Shown piece after piece: positions 39,494-48,482 of a stretch of 64,000 nucleotides of DNA. The DNA is from Flavobacterium nitratireducens (GTDB lineage: Bacteria > Bacteroidota > Bacteroidia > Flavobacteriales > Flavobacteriaceae), in assembly GCF_029625335.1 (NCBI RefSeq), contig NZ_CP121111.1:372001-436000 (forward strand), given 5' to 3'. Under the pieces are notes generated by a model. The model saw only the letters and a program-made list of their open reading frames with translations, searched no databases and was not told where the DNA came from. A program made the position numbers and the translations under genes. The first letter of the stretch is position 1, and the number at the start of each line of letters is the position of its first letter.

Positions 39494-39749
39494 CACTCCA
39501 ATTTTGGGTGGATTGGTCTAACAATCATGAGGTTTTATTTTTTTCAAATATATCAAAATATCTTTACAAAATGTGTACTGAAAACAAAACGAGCTAAATA
39601 GCCCTGATCGAGCCGATATCCTCGCAGAGATAAAGGCGAGAGCAGGAGGGAAGTACTTTTGAAAATCAGTACGTTCTGCTCCAAAAGCAAAGAAAAAACG
39701 TGATTAAAGTTATTATTTGGGTTAAGCAGTGATTATCAATGAAATTTGT
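39494..39749. other. Gap between the HEPN unit and the rpsA promoter
   Basis: No gene. The first part (39494-39600) contains GATTGGTCTAACAATC (39511-39526) and AT-rich sequence. The part from 39601 to 39682 is the folded element described separately. The remainder up to the rpsA promoter is AT-rich with nothing recognised. Confidence 0.5.
39601..39682. ncRNA. Folded GC-rich intergenic element, possible structured RNA
   Basis: Nested complementarity: CTCGC (39621-39625) pairs with GCGAG (39636-39640). GAGCAG (39640-39645) pairs with CTGCTC (39676-39681), enclosing GTACT (39653-39657) paired with AGTAC (39668-39672). The block is GC-richer than its surroundings. It begins GCCCTGATCGAGCCGATATC, which resembles a sequence type I recall between flavobacterial genes, possibly the Flavo-1 RNA motif. 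I cannot verify that identity, and the strand is undecided. Confidence 0.35.
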
Positions 39750-39780
39750 TTTGTAGTTAGAGAATAATGTTTTAATTTTG
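39750..39780 (+). promoter_or_regulatory. Strong rpsA promoter
   Basis: TTTG at 39750-39753 and TAATTTTG at 39773-39780, separated by 19 bp, match the Bacteroidota promoter fully. RNA would start near 39787, leaving a leader of about 115 nt before the rpsA ATG. That leader contains a small hairpin (AACAAC at 39831-39836 with GTTGTT at 39841-39846). S1 genes are often translationally autoregulated through their leaders, so this region may matter; that is inference. Confidence 0.65.
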
Positions 39781-39900
39781 CGCACCTTTTGGTGAATAAG
39801 AGTTTCCTTTAGGTATCAACAATTTATATCAACAACTTCTGTTGTTTTCTCTCACATTAAGAAGCTCAAGCGAACACAGAATACAAATTTACAAATCAGC

Positions 39901-41679
39901 ATGTCTGAACAATTAAAATCACAAGAAGAGTTTTTAGCAAATTTTAACTGGCACAATTTCGAAGAAGGTATTGATGCAGTTGATGAGAAAAACTTACAAG
40001 AATTCGAAGAATTAGTATCTAAAACTTTCATCTCTACAGATCAAGAAGAAGTAGTAGAAGGAGTTGTTGTAAGAATTACTGATAGAGACGTAATCGTTGA
40101 TATCAATGCTAAATCTGAAGGTGTTATCTCTTTAAACGAATTTCGTTACAACCCTAACTTAAAAGTTGGAGATAAAGTAGAAGTATTAATCGACATCCGT
40201 GAGGATAAAACAGGTCAATTAGTATTGTCTCACAGAAAAGCTCGTACAATCAAATCATGGGATAGAGTTATTGCTGCTAATGAAACTGGAGAAATCGTTA
40301 ATGGTTTCGTTAAATGCAGAACTAAAGGTGGTATGATCGTAGACGTATTCGGAATCGAAGCGTTCTTGCCAGGATCTCAAATTGATGTTAAACCAATTAG
40401 AGATTACGATGTTTACGTAAACAAAACAATGGAATTCAAAGTGGTAAAAATCAACCACGAATTCAAAAATGTTGTTGTATCTCACAAAGCGCTTATCGAA
40501 GCTGATATCGAGGTACAGAAAAAAGAAATCATCGGTCAATTACAAAAAGGACAAGTTTTAGAAGGTGTTGTTAAAAACATTACTTCTTACGGTGTATTTA
40601 TTGACTTAGGTGGTGTTGACGGATTAATCCACATTACTGACCTTTCTTGGTCAAGAATCAACCACCCATCTGAAGTTCTTGAATTAGACCAAAAATTAAA
40701 CGTTGTTATCCTTGATTTCGATGATGAGAAAACAAGAATCCAATTAGGATTGAAACAATTAAACGCTCACCCTTGGGATGCATTAGATGCTAACTTAACT
40801 GTAGGTGATAAAGTTTCTGGAAAAGTAGTTGTTATTGCTGATTACGGTGCTTTCATCGAAGTTGCTGAAGGTGTTGAAGGTTTAATCCACGTTTCTGAAA
40901 TGTCATGGTCTACTCACTTACGTTCTGCTCAAGATTTCGTGAAAGTTGGAGATGTTGTTGAGGCTGTTATCTTGACTTTAGATAGAGACGATCGTAAGAT
41001 GTCATTAGGTATCAAACAATTGACTCAAGATCCATGGACTGATATCACTGCTAAATACCCAGTAGGTTCTAAACACACAGGTATCGTTAGAAACTTTACA
41101 AACTTTGGAATTTTCGTAGAATTAGAAGAAGGAATTGATGGATTAATCTACATCTCTGACTTATCTTGGACTAAGAAAATCAAACACCCATCTGAATTTG
41201 TAAACGTAGGTGAAAAATTAGACGTAGTTGTATTAGAATTAGATGTTGAAGGACGTAAATTATCATTAGGTCACAAACAAACTACTACTAATCCTTGGGA
41301 TCAATACGAAGATTCATTCGCTGTTGGAACTATCCACAATGGAGAAATCTCTGAAATCGTTGATAAAGGAGCTACTGTAGAATTTGGTGATGATATCGTT
41401 GCTTTCATTCCTACTCGTCACTTAGAAAAAGAAGACGGAAAGAAATTGAAAAAAGGAGAATCTGCTGATTTCAAAGTGATCGAATTCAACAAAGAATTCA
41501 AAAGAGTAGTTGCTTCTCACACTGCTATCTTCCGTGAAGAAGAAGAGAAAAACGTGAAAGCTGCTGCTGAAAACACTGCATCTGCTGCTTCTACTAATGC
41601 ACCTGCTGCTACTTTAGGAGATAACAATGATGTATTAGCTGCTTTGAAAGCTAAAATGGAAAAATCTGAGAAAAAATAA
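39901..41679 (+). CDS. rpsA: 30S ribosomal protein S1
   Basis: An RNA-binding ribosomal protein that helps bring mRNAs to the 30S subunit. It has 592 residues with six S1 (OB-fold) repeats: two divergent N-terminal ones, starting near residue 50 (VVEGVVVRITDRDVIVDI) and 135, then four closely similar ones starting near 220 (GVVKNITSYGVFIDLGGVDG), 305, 390 and 475. The C-terminus is alanine-rich and flexible. Codon choice leans to C-ending codons (AAC, ATC, CAC) more than in neighbouring genes, as expected for high expression. It has its own strong promoter and terminator. Confidence 0.97.
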   Translation: MSEQLKSQEEFLANFNWHNFEEGIDAVDEKNLQEFEELVSKTFISTDQEEVVEGVVVRITDRDVIVDINAKSEGVISLNEFRYNPNLKVGDKVEVLIDIREDKTGQLVLSHRKARTIKSWDRVIAANETGEIVNGFVKCRTKGGMIVDVFGIEAFLPGSQIDVKPIRDYDVYVNKTMEFKVVKINHEFKNVVVSHKALIEADIEVQKKEIIGQLQKGQVLEGVVKNITSYGVFIDLGGVDGLIHITDLSWSRINHPSEVLELDQKLNVVILDFDDEKTRIQLGLKQLNAHPWDALDANLTVGDKVSGKVVVIADYGAFIEVAEGVEGLIHVSEMSWSTHLRSAQDFVKVGDVVEAVILTLDRDDRKMSLGIKQLTQDPWTDITAKYPVGSKHTGIVRNFTNFGIFVELEEGIDGLIYISDLSWTKKIKHPSEFVNVGEKLDVVVLELDVEGRKLSLGHKQTTTNPWDQYEDSFAVGTIHNGEISEIVDKGATVEFGDDIVAFIPTRHLEKEDGKKLKKGESADFKVIEFNKEFKRVVASHTAIFREEEEKNVKAAAENTASAASTNAPAATLGDNNDVLAALKAKMEKSEKK

Positions 41680-41701
41680 TTCTCAACTTTTTTATAATTT
41701 T

Positions 41702-41731
41702 AAAAGTCCCGAGTAATCGGGACTTTTTTTA
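41702..41731 (+). terminator. rpsA terminator
   Basis: AAAAGTCCCGA (41702-41712) pairs perfectly with TCGGGACTTTT (41717-41727) around GTAA, followed by more T. Confidence 0.85.
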
Positions 41732-41936
41732 TGGAATAATTTTTCCTTTGATAGTTGTAATTGAGTTGTGTTTTGGATAAATGAAATTAATGTAGTTCAA
41801 GATTACAGAAAATTAGTATTAGTTGGAATCTTGTAAAAAGACTAAGCTATTTTATCGTTATTTTTAGACAGTATTAATGCTTTATTTCTTACATTAGCAG
41901 TAAATTATCTAGAGTTATAATCCTAAAAAATGGGGT

Positions 41937-44579
41937 ATGATAGTAAAACTACTTTTTTATATCAAAAACAACTTTCTAAATCTTTTACTTTTTTGTCTAC
42001 TCTTCTTGTTTTCAGATGCTTATTCGCAATGTGCCGGGGATGATGCAAGTTTGACAATTTGTGATATTCAAAATCCCGTCTATAAGAATATTAATCTCTA
42101 TAACCTATTAGGTGGTACTCCAAGTCCGGGAGGAGTATGGATTGATAATTCGAAACCGCTTGAAACGGCTATTTTTAATGGGATATTAAATGCTCAAACG
42201 ATACGTAATAGTGGAATTTATACCTATACTTACGTTCAGGATCCTTCCACTTGTTCAGATAACGAAGCAACCATAACCTTGAAAATTGGTCCTTATACGG
42301 GGGTACCTAGTAATGTTTCTACCTGTGACGATGTTGAAAGTTTTAATTTGTTTTTAGCCTTTGACGGAACTCAGCTTAGTCCACTACAAAATGGAGTTTG
42401 GACAGCAGTTACTACTCCGCTTACCTTATCAGGAAATACTATTAATCCTAAATTATTGGGTGAAGGAAATTACTCCTATACCTATTCAATTCCAGCCTTG
42501 GATACTTGTCCGGCTCAGTCGGCTACGATTTCAGTTTCTATTTTTAGAAAGCCAGTAGCTGGTACAGCCTCAAATTTATTATTGTGTAGTAATGCTAATT
42601 TAGCATCTTATTCCAATTTGAATTTGAATAATTTATTGAGTGGTGAAGATGCAGGAGGAAGCTGGTTGGATGGTTCAGGAACCGGACAAATTACAAGTTC
42701 GGCTGATAATAAGATTGATTTGGCAGCTATTTATAATAGCTTTGGAGCGGGTACTTATAGTTTTGTATATAGTGTTACTTCTGCCAATCCTATCTGTTCC
42801 AATTCTCAATCTACTGTGAAAATTACCATTGAAGATCCACTGAATTTTACAGGAAGTACTTTGGTCGTAAACAATGATATCTGTGAAAATGAAATTGCAA
42901 CGGCTACTTATTCGGCTACCTTAACCAAAGGACCACAGGCAATTCCGAATGGAAATTATGATGTAAGTTATTCGATTAATAATGGAACAACAACAAAGAA
43001 TATCACTGTAAACGGAAATTTCTCAAATGGTGTTTTTGTTTTTAGTGTTGATCCGGTGAATCTTCAGGCAGTTGGAAATTATACTTTTACTATAACTAAT
43101 ATTGTAAATACCGCTGCAAAAGGAGCTTGTACGAATACTTTAGGAACAATTTCGGATATTTTATATATCAATCCATTGCCAAAAATTAATAATGCATCGT
43201 TAACCATTAATCCTGTTTGTAAAGGTTTTGATGCTCAGGTTCAAATTTCAGGAAATACCAATTTGACGAACGGCAATTATCGAATTACTTATAATTTATC
43301 GGGTGATAATACAGCGACAAATCAGCAAGCAACATTTACAGTGACTAATGGAGTGGGGAATTTTATCGTTCCTGCTAATTTAATTCCAAATGTAGGTGTC
43401 AATAATGCTTTAACGATTACTAATATAGTTAACTTATCTACTGCTTGTACCAATTCGGTTGCATTGGCTAAATTGTTTACGGTAAAAGCTTTGCCTGATG
43501 CTTCAGCAGTTAATTTGAATATAAATGCTGTTTGTTTGGGACAAAATGCTGCTGTACAGCTTACCGGATTGGGAAGTATGACAAATATTACTGTTAATTT
43601 TGGTTTATCCGGGGCAAATGTTCTGGCTAATCAAAATGTGACCTTAACAGTAAGCTCAGGAAATGCAAGTTTTACGATTCCAAATACAATGTTGACTAAT
43701 ATAGGTAACACTACTTTGACATTAAATTCTGTTTTGGATAATGGCAATGGTTGTGCGGCTGTATCTTTAAATAAAACCAAATCATTTGATGTAAATACTA
43801 TTCCGGCTAATCCGACAGCAGCGAGTTTTGTTTTCTGTAAAAATGATGCGAAAACAATTGCGAATTTAACGCCAAGCGGATCACAATACCAATGGTTTGA
43901 TTCGGTTTCCAGTACCACTGTTTTGAGTACTTCAACAGTATTAGTAACAAGAATTTATTATGTAAAAGAAGTGAATTCGGCTACGGGATGTGAATCTGGG
44001 AGAACGCCAATTTCGGTAACAATAAACGAAACAGATGCTCCGGTATTAGCCACAGATGGACAAAAATTCTGCGGATTGGATAATCCAACGATTCAAAGTT
44101 TAAGTGATAAAACTACTGCGGATGATACTTTGGTATGGTATGATGCGGCTACCAACGGAAATCTGCTGGCTGCAAGTACCTTATTGGTAGATGGTAAAAA
44201 GTATTATGCATTTAATTATTCTACCAGCACAACTTGTTATTCAGATCCATTGGAAGTAACCGTTGAATTAGCCAATTGCGAGGTAACTCCTGACTTTTTT
44301 GTTCCGGATGGGTTTTCTCCAAATGGAGATGGTAAAAATGATGTGTTCAGAATTCCGGATATTCAGTTTATTTATCCTGACTTTAGCTTAGAAATTTTTA
44401 ATCGTTATGGAAATATTCTTTTCAGAGGAAATAAAAATAAATTAGAATGGGACGGTAGAAATTCTGATTATAAAGTAGGAATAGATGGAATAGCTCCAAA
44501 TGGAGTTTACTTTTATGTACTGCATTTCAACAAAGGAAATAAAAAACCAATTCAAGGAACCTTATATCTCAACCGATAG
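41937..44579 (+). CDS. Large secreted adhesin-like protein with type IX (type B) sorting domain
   Basis: An 880-residue protein. The N-terminus is a signal peptide (a hydrophobic run ending near residue 31 in AYSQ). The body (about 35-780) is made of low-complexity, Asn/Thr/Ser-rich beta-sandwich repeats with paired cysteines; an LCNN/VCKG/VCLG pattern recurs every 90 residues or so. The last 90 residues form the gliding-motility-associated C-terminal (CHU_C, type B) sorting domain: FFVPDGFSPNGDGKNDVFR, then FNRYGN and APNGVYFYVLHF. It is exported by type IX secretion and probably held at the surface with the PorP/SprF protein encoded 29 bp downstream. Ligand unknown. Confidence 0.88.
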   Translation: MIVKLLFYIKNNFLNLLLFCLLFLFSDAYSQCAGDDASLTICDIQNPVYKNINLYNLLGGTPSPGGVWIDNSKPLETAIFNGILNAQTIRNSGIYTYTYVQDPSTCSDNEATITLKIGPYTGVPSNVSTCDDVESFNLFLAFDGTQLSPLQNGVWTAVTTPLTLSGNTINPKLLGEGNYSYTYSIPALDTCPAQSATISVSIFRKPVAGTASNLLLCSNANLASYSNLNLNNLLSGEDAGGSWLDGSGTGQITSSADNKIDLAAIYNSFGAGTYSFVYSVTSANPICSNSQSTVKITIEDPLNFTGSTLVVNNDICENEIATATYSATLTKGPQAIPNGNYDVSYSINNGTTTKNITVNGNFSNGVFVFSVDPVNLQAVGNYTFTITNIVNTAAKGACTNTLGTISDILYINPLPKINNASLTINPVCKGFDAQVQISGNTNLTNGNYRITYNLSGDNTATNQQATFTVTNGVGNFIVPANLIPNVGVNNALTITNIVNLSTACTNSVALAKLFTVKALPDASAVNLNINAVCLGQNAAVQLTGLGSMTNITVNFGLSGANVLANQNVTLTVSSGNASFTIPNTMLTNIGNTTLTLNSVLDNGNGCAAVSLNKTKSFDVNTIPANPTAASFVFCKNDAKTIANLTPSGSQYQWFDSVSSTTVLSTSTVLVTRIYYVKEVNSATGCESGRTPISVTINETDAPVLATDGQKFCGLDNPTIQSLSDKTTADDTLVWYDAATNGNLLAASTLLVDGKKYYAFNYSTSTTCYSDPLEVTVELANCEVTPDFFVPDGFSPNGDGKNDVFRIPDIQFIYPDFSLEIFNRYGNILFRGNKNKLEWDGRNSDYKVGIDGIAPNGVYFYVLHFNKGNKKPIQGTLYLNR

Positions 44580-44608
44580 TTGTTTCAAGCCATTAAATTA
44601 GATTTCGA

Positions 44609-45544
44609 ATGAAGAAAATTATATTTAGTTTCAGTTTTTTACTATTTGCACTTAAGCTGTTAGCTCAGCAGGATCCGGAATATACCCATTATATGTATAA
44701 TATGAATGTGGTCAATCCTGCCTATGCAACCGGTACCCAGGCTATGTTGGACTTAGGTGTTTTATATCGTTCTCAATGGGCAGGTATGAATGGTGCTCCC
44801 AAAACATCCAACTTTTTTGGTCATGCTGCTTTGAGTAAAAAGGTAGAAATGGGATTCTCGATTGTTTCTGATGACATTGGAAAAGGAGCTAAAAAAGAAG
44901 ATAATTTCTATGCTGATTTTGCTTATGTTTTGAATATGACCAATAGAGCAAAATTGTCCTTGGGATTAAAAGCCGGTTTTACTTCTTTCAGAACCAATTT
45001 TAATGGTTTTCAGTTTGAAAGCGGAGACTCTTCAACCGATGAAGCTTTTGCACAAAATATCAATACTATTTTTCCAAATATTGGGGTAGGGGCTTATTTT
45101 CTAACCAATAATTATTACTTAGGATTTTCTGCTCCCAACCTGCTTTCTTCCAAACATATTGAAGAACGCTCCGGAATTAATGCTTTTGGTTCAGAGCAAG
45201 TGCATATGTTTTTTACAGGAGGTTATGTATTTAACTTATCGGATACTTTTAAGCTGAAACCAGCTTTTATGACCAAAATTGTTCCGGGTTCTGCTGCTTC
45301 TCTGGATGTATCTGCCAATGTGTTGTTTAATGAAAAATTTGAATTAGGGGCTTCTTATCGAATTGATGATTCGGTAAGTGCACTGATGAATATAAGGGTT
45401 TCGCCAAGTATAAGTGTAGGTTATGCATACGATTATACTACGAACAATTTAGGTCAGTTCAATTCAGGAACGCACGAAGTTTTTATGTTGTTTAATTTAG
45501 ATTTATTAGGCAAAGGATACGATAAATCACCAAGATTCTTTTAA
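44609..45544 (+). CDS. PorP/SprF-family outer-membrane protein
   Basis: A 311-residue protein with a signal peptide (ending LLAQ near residue 20) and the PorP/SprF family start, QDPEYTHYMYNMNVVNPAYA, then YRSQWAGMNGAPKT. The rest alternates in the pattern of a 14-strand-like outer-membrane barrel. Members are dedicated partners of type B-sorted adhesins, helping to export or retain them at the cell surface. It lies between the adhesin (29 bp) and the OmpA-domain protein (1 bp), so the three form one operon. Confidence 0.92.
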   Translation: MKKIIFSFSFLLFALKLLAQQDPEYTHYMYNMNVVNPAYATGTQAMLDLGVLYRSQWAGMNGAPKTSNFFGHAALSKKVEMGFSIVSDDIGKGAKKEDNFYADFAYVLNMTNRAKLSLGLKAGFTSFRTNFNGFQFESGDSSTDEAFAQNINTIFPNIGVGAYFLTNNYYLGFSAPNLLSSKHIEERSGINAFGSEQVHMFFTGGYVFNLSDTFKLKPAFMTKIVPGSAASLDVSANVLFNEKFELGASYRIDDSVSALMNIRVSPSISVGYAYDYTTNNLGQFNSGTHEVFMLFNLDLLGKGYDKSPRFF

Positions 45545-45545
45545 T

Positions 45546-47711
45546 ATGACGGCAATGAAAAGATTATATCTGGTTTTATTTGTGTTTGCTTTTCAATTAA
45601 CTCAGGCACAATCACAGGATTTAAAAAGGGCTAAACGCCTATTTGACAGAACCTATTATAGCGAGGCTATTCCATTGTACGAATCTATTATGAATACGAA
45701 TCGTTCTTTTGAAGTAGTGAAAAACCTGGCAGACAGTTATTATAATACGAATGATTATGCCAATGCACAACGTCAATATCGTTTTTTGATCGCCCGATTT
45801 CCTCAGGCAGCCGATGCGGATTATTATTTTAAATATGCTCAAACACTAAAAGCTTCCGGTAATTATGATGAAGCCAATAAAGTACTTCGCGCTTATTTTC
45901 AAAGTAGCAATAATACCAAAGCTATTGAGAATTTAGATAGAGATAATTTAGTATTGGAAAATATTTCTGCATTGGGAGATAGATATAAAATTAAAAATTT
46001 GTCTATTAATACAGCTAATTCCGAGTTTGGAGCAGTGCCTTATAAGGATAAATTAGTTTTTGCAGCAGTTTTTAGAAGGCCTAAAGCATCAGGGAAATTG
46101 TATAGATGGAACAATGAAAGTTATTTGAATTTGATGGCTGTTTCACTTAAAAATCCAAAAGCAGATTCTATTAGACAATTTTCTGTCGAATTGAATTCCC
46201 CTTTACATGAAGCCAATGCAGTATTCACTAAAGACGGAAAAACAATGTATTTTACCCGTAATAATTCAATTGACGGAGTAAGAGTTAAAAACGAACAAAA
46301 GGTTTCTACGCTGAAAATTTATAAGGCTGAATTGCTTAATGGAAAATGGCAAAATGTTACCGCTTTGCCATTTAATAGTGATAATTATTCTGTGGAGCAT
46401 CCTGCTTTAAGTTCCGATGAAAAGATCTTATATTTTGCTTCCGATATGCCGGGATCTTTAGGTTCTTTCGATATTTACTCGGTGCCTGTTTTAGGCTCTG
46501 ATTATGGTACACCAAAAAATCTGGGCCCAACGATTAATACGGATAAAAAAGAACAATTTCCTTTTGTATCTCTAGACAACAAATTGTATTTCTCTTCTAA
46601 TGGTCATGCGGGTTATGGCTTTATGGATGTATTTGTTTCTGAATATAAAAATGGAGAATTTTCGAAAGCTTTGAATGTTGGTTTGCCAATTAATTCCGGC
46701 TATGACGATTTTTCTTTTGTGATTGATTCGGATACGCAGCATGGTTATTTTGCATCCAACAGAAAGGGTGGGAAAGGAGCTGATGATATTTATGAAATCA
46801 ACGAAATTCAGCCGTTGATAGTTGAAAATTGTATGCAATATATTGCGGGAGTTATAACTGATGTTGATTCTAAATTGCCTTTGGCTCAGGCGAAAGTAAT
46901 TTTGCAGGATGCTAATAAAAAGGAAATTGCGACTGTGTTTACATCAGCTGATGGAAAATTTTCATTTAATGTTGATTGTGAAAAAAGCTATACCGTTTCT
47001 GCTTCCAAAGAGCAATATACAGATGCTTCTACATTCTTGAAATTATATAAGGACAGAAAGAAAATTAATGATGCTTCTTTGGCCATTAAATCAAAAGAAG
47101 TGATTAAGAAAGAGGAATTAGCTGCCATTGAACAAAAGAAGAAAGAAGCAGCATTACAGCTAGAGAAGCAAAAACAGGAGACGGCTTTATTAGTAGCCAA
47201 ACAAAAGAAGGAGGCCGCTATTGTGGCTGAAAAAGCCAAAGTTGAAAAAGAACTAGCAGCCAAAAAAGCCGCAGAGGAAGCAGAGGTTAAGAAGCAGCAA
47301 AAGATTGCTGTACTGGTAGCAGCTGAAAAGGATGTCGTAAAGGATAAAGACCGTCTGCTAATTAAAACAGATCCTATTTATTTTGATTACGATTTATGGT
47401 ACATTCGAAAAGAATCAAAACCTATTTTGAACAGAGTAATCGAATTGATGAAAAAATATCCGGAGATGGTGGTTGAAATTGGTTCGCATACCGATAATAG
47501 AGGAAATGCACAATACAATTTGGATTTATCTACTAAACGAGCTAATTCTACGAGGGATTATTTTATCAAACAGGGGATTCCGACTAAACGAATTTTTGCT
47601 AAAGGTTATGGTGAAACAGTTCAGATTATAAAGTGTGAACCAAGTGAATCCTGTTCTGAAGAACAACACGAGTTAAACCGCCGAAGTGAATTTGTGATAA
47701 AGAATTTATAA
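45546..47711 (+). CDS. TPR/PD40/OmpA-domain protein (PorE-like)
   Basis: A 721-residue multidomain envelope protein. Order: signal peptide (about 1-22, ending TQAQ); TPR-like helices (about 25-130); PD40/WD40-like propeller segments (about 170-415, with YFASDMPGSLGSFDIYSV and YFASNRKGGKGADDIYEI); a carboxypeptidase-regulatory domain (about 425-495); an Ala/Lys/Glu-rich coiled coil (about 505-600); and an OmpA C-terminal peptidoglycan-binding domain (EIGSHTDNRGNAQYNLDLS near 650). This is the PorE layout that anchors type IX machinery or adhesins to peptidoglycan. The second ATG at 45555 gives an equally good signal peptide. A terminator follows. Confidence 0.9.
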   Translation: MTAMKRLYLVLFVFAFQLTQAQSQDLKRAKRLFDRTYYSEAIPLYESIMNTNRSFEVVKNLADSYYNTNDYANAQRQYRFLIARFPQAADADYYFKYAQTLKASGNYDEANKVLRAYFQSSNNTKAIENLDRDNLVLENISALGDRYKIKNLSINTANSEFGAVPYKDKLVFAAVFRRPKASGKLYRWNNESYLNLMAVSLKNPKADSIRQFSVELNSPLHEANAVFTKDGKTMYFTRNNSIDGVRVKNEQKVSTLKIYKAELLNGKWQNVTALPFNSDNYSVEHPALSSDEKILYFASDMPGSLGSFDIYSVPVLGSDYGTPKNLGPTINTDKKEQFPFVSLDNKLYFSSNGHAGYGFMDVFVSEYKNGEFSKALNVGLPINSGYDDFSFVIDSDTQHGYFASNRKGGKGADDIYEINEIQPLIVENCMQYIAGVITDVDSKLPLAQAKVILQDANKKEIATVFTSADGKFSFNVDCEKSYTVSASKEQYTDASTFLKLYKDRKKINDASLAIKSKEVIKKEELAAIEQKKKEAALQLEKQKQETALLVAKQKKEAAIVAEKAKVEKELAAKKAAEEAEVKKQQKIAVLVAAEKDVVKDKDRLLIKTDPIYFDYDLWYIRKESKPILNRVIELMKKYPEMVVEIGSHTDNRGNAQYNLDLSTKRANSTRDYFIKQGIPTKRIFAKGYGETVQIIKCEPSESCSEEQHELNRRSEFVIKNL

Positions 47712-47727
47712 TTTAAATTGTGATAAT

Positions 47728-47760
47728 AAAAGTGAGATTCTATGAGTCTCACTTTTTTTT
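47728..47760 (+). terminator. Terminator closing the adhesin/SprF/OmpA operon
   Basis: AAAAGTGAGA (47728-47737) pairs with TCTCACTTTT (47747-47756) and a T run follows. Confidence 0.8.
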
Positions 47761-47840
47761 TGGAGTTAATTATTTTCTTTTTTAAAACCAAAATAAACGA
47801 GTTTTCGTAAATGCTTTTATATAACTTAAAATATTTTTGT

Positions 47841-48395
47841 ATGAAAACTAAAAACCTATTATCAGCAGTAATTATCGCCTTTGTATTTGGAGCTACATCT
47901 TTTGCACAAAAGGCAGTTACAGTAGGAGGTGCCCCAATGTATCCTACTAAAAACATCATTGAGAATGCCGTTAATTCTAAAGACCACACTACTTTGGTCG
48001 CTGCAGTTAAAGCAGCAGAATTAGTAGAAACTTTACAAGGAAAAGGACCATTCACCGTTTTTGCCCCAACAAATGCCGCGTTTGATAAATTACCAAAAGG
48101 AACTGTGGCAACATTACTAAAGCCTGAAAACAAAAAAATGCTACAAACTATTTTGACCTATCATGTGGTTGCTGGAAAAATGAATGCTTCAGATATTGCA
48201 AAAGCAATCAAAGCAGGAAATGGAAAAGCTACAATGAAAACCGTAAGTGGTGGTACATTAACAGCTTGGATGAAAGGAAAAAAATTATATATCACCGATG
48301 AAAAAGGTTCGATGTCTGAAGTTACTATCGCTGATGTAAATCAATCGAATGGAGTAATACATGTTGTAGACAGCGTATTACTACCTAAGGCATAG
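47841..48395 (+). CDS. Fasciclin (FAS1) domain secreted protein
   Basis: A 184-residue protein with a signal peptide (MKTKNLLSAVIIAFVFG, cleaved after SFAQ) and one FAS1 domain. The H1 box is TVFAPTNAAFDKLP near residue 75, the YHVVAGKM segment follows near 110, and the H2-like ending GVIHVVDSVLLP closes the protein. FAS1 domains mediate adhesion or carbohydrate binding; the partner is unknown. ATG 47841 is chosen over a longer frame from 47811 because it begins the signal peptide. A bidirectional terminator separates it from pheT. Confidence 0.9.
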   Translation: MKTKNLLSAVIIAFVFGATSFAQKAVTVGGAPMYPTKNIIENAVNSKDHTTLVAAVKAAELVETLQGKGPFTVFAPTNAAFDKLPKGTVATLLKPENKKMLQTILTYHVVAGKMNASDIAKAIKAGNGKATMKTVSGGTLTAWMKGKKLYITDEKGSMSEVTIADVNQSNGVIHVVDSVLLPKA

Positions 48396-48429
48396 TTATA
48401 TTTGGTTAACTATATTTTGTTAGAAATGA

Positions 48430-48459
48430 AAAACCCATTCGTCGTGGCGAATGGGTTTT
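48430..48459. terminator. Bidirectional terminator between the fasciclin gene and pheT
   Basis: AAAACCCATTCG (48430-48441) pairs perfectly with CGAATGGGTTTT (48448-48459) around TCGTGG. It serves two convergent genes. Confidence 0.8.
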
Positions 48460-48482
48460 GATTTTTATAAGTTCTAATAGAA

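Noticed and set aside
38395..39500. Complete integron
   Set aside because: Edges resemble attC boxes, but there is no integrase gene, attI site or second cassette in view, so only a cassette-like unit is claimed.
47832..47839. TATTTTTG as a promoter for the fasciclin gene
   Set aside because: It ends 1 bp before the ATG, so RNA would begin inside the coding sequence; likely chance in AT-rich DNA.
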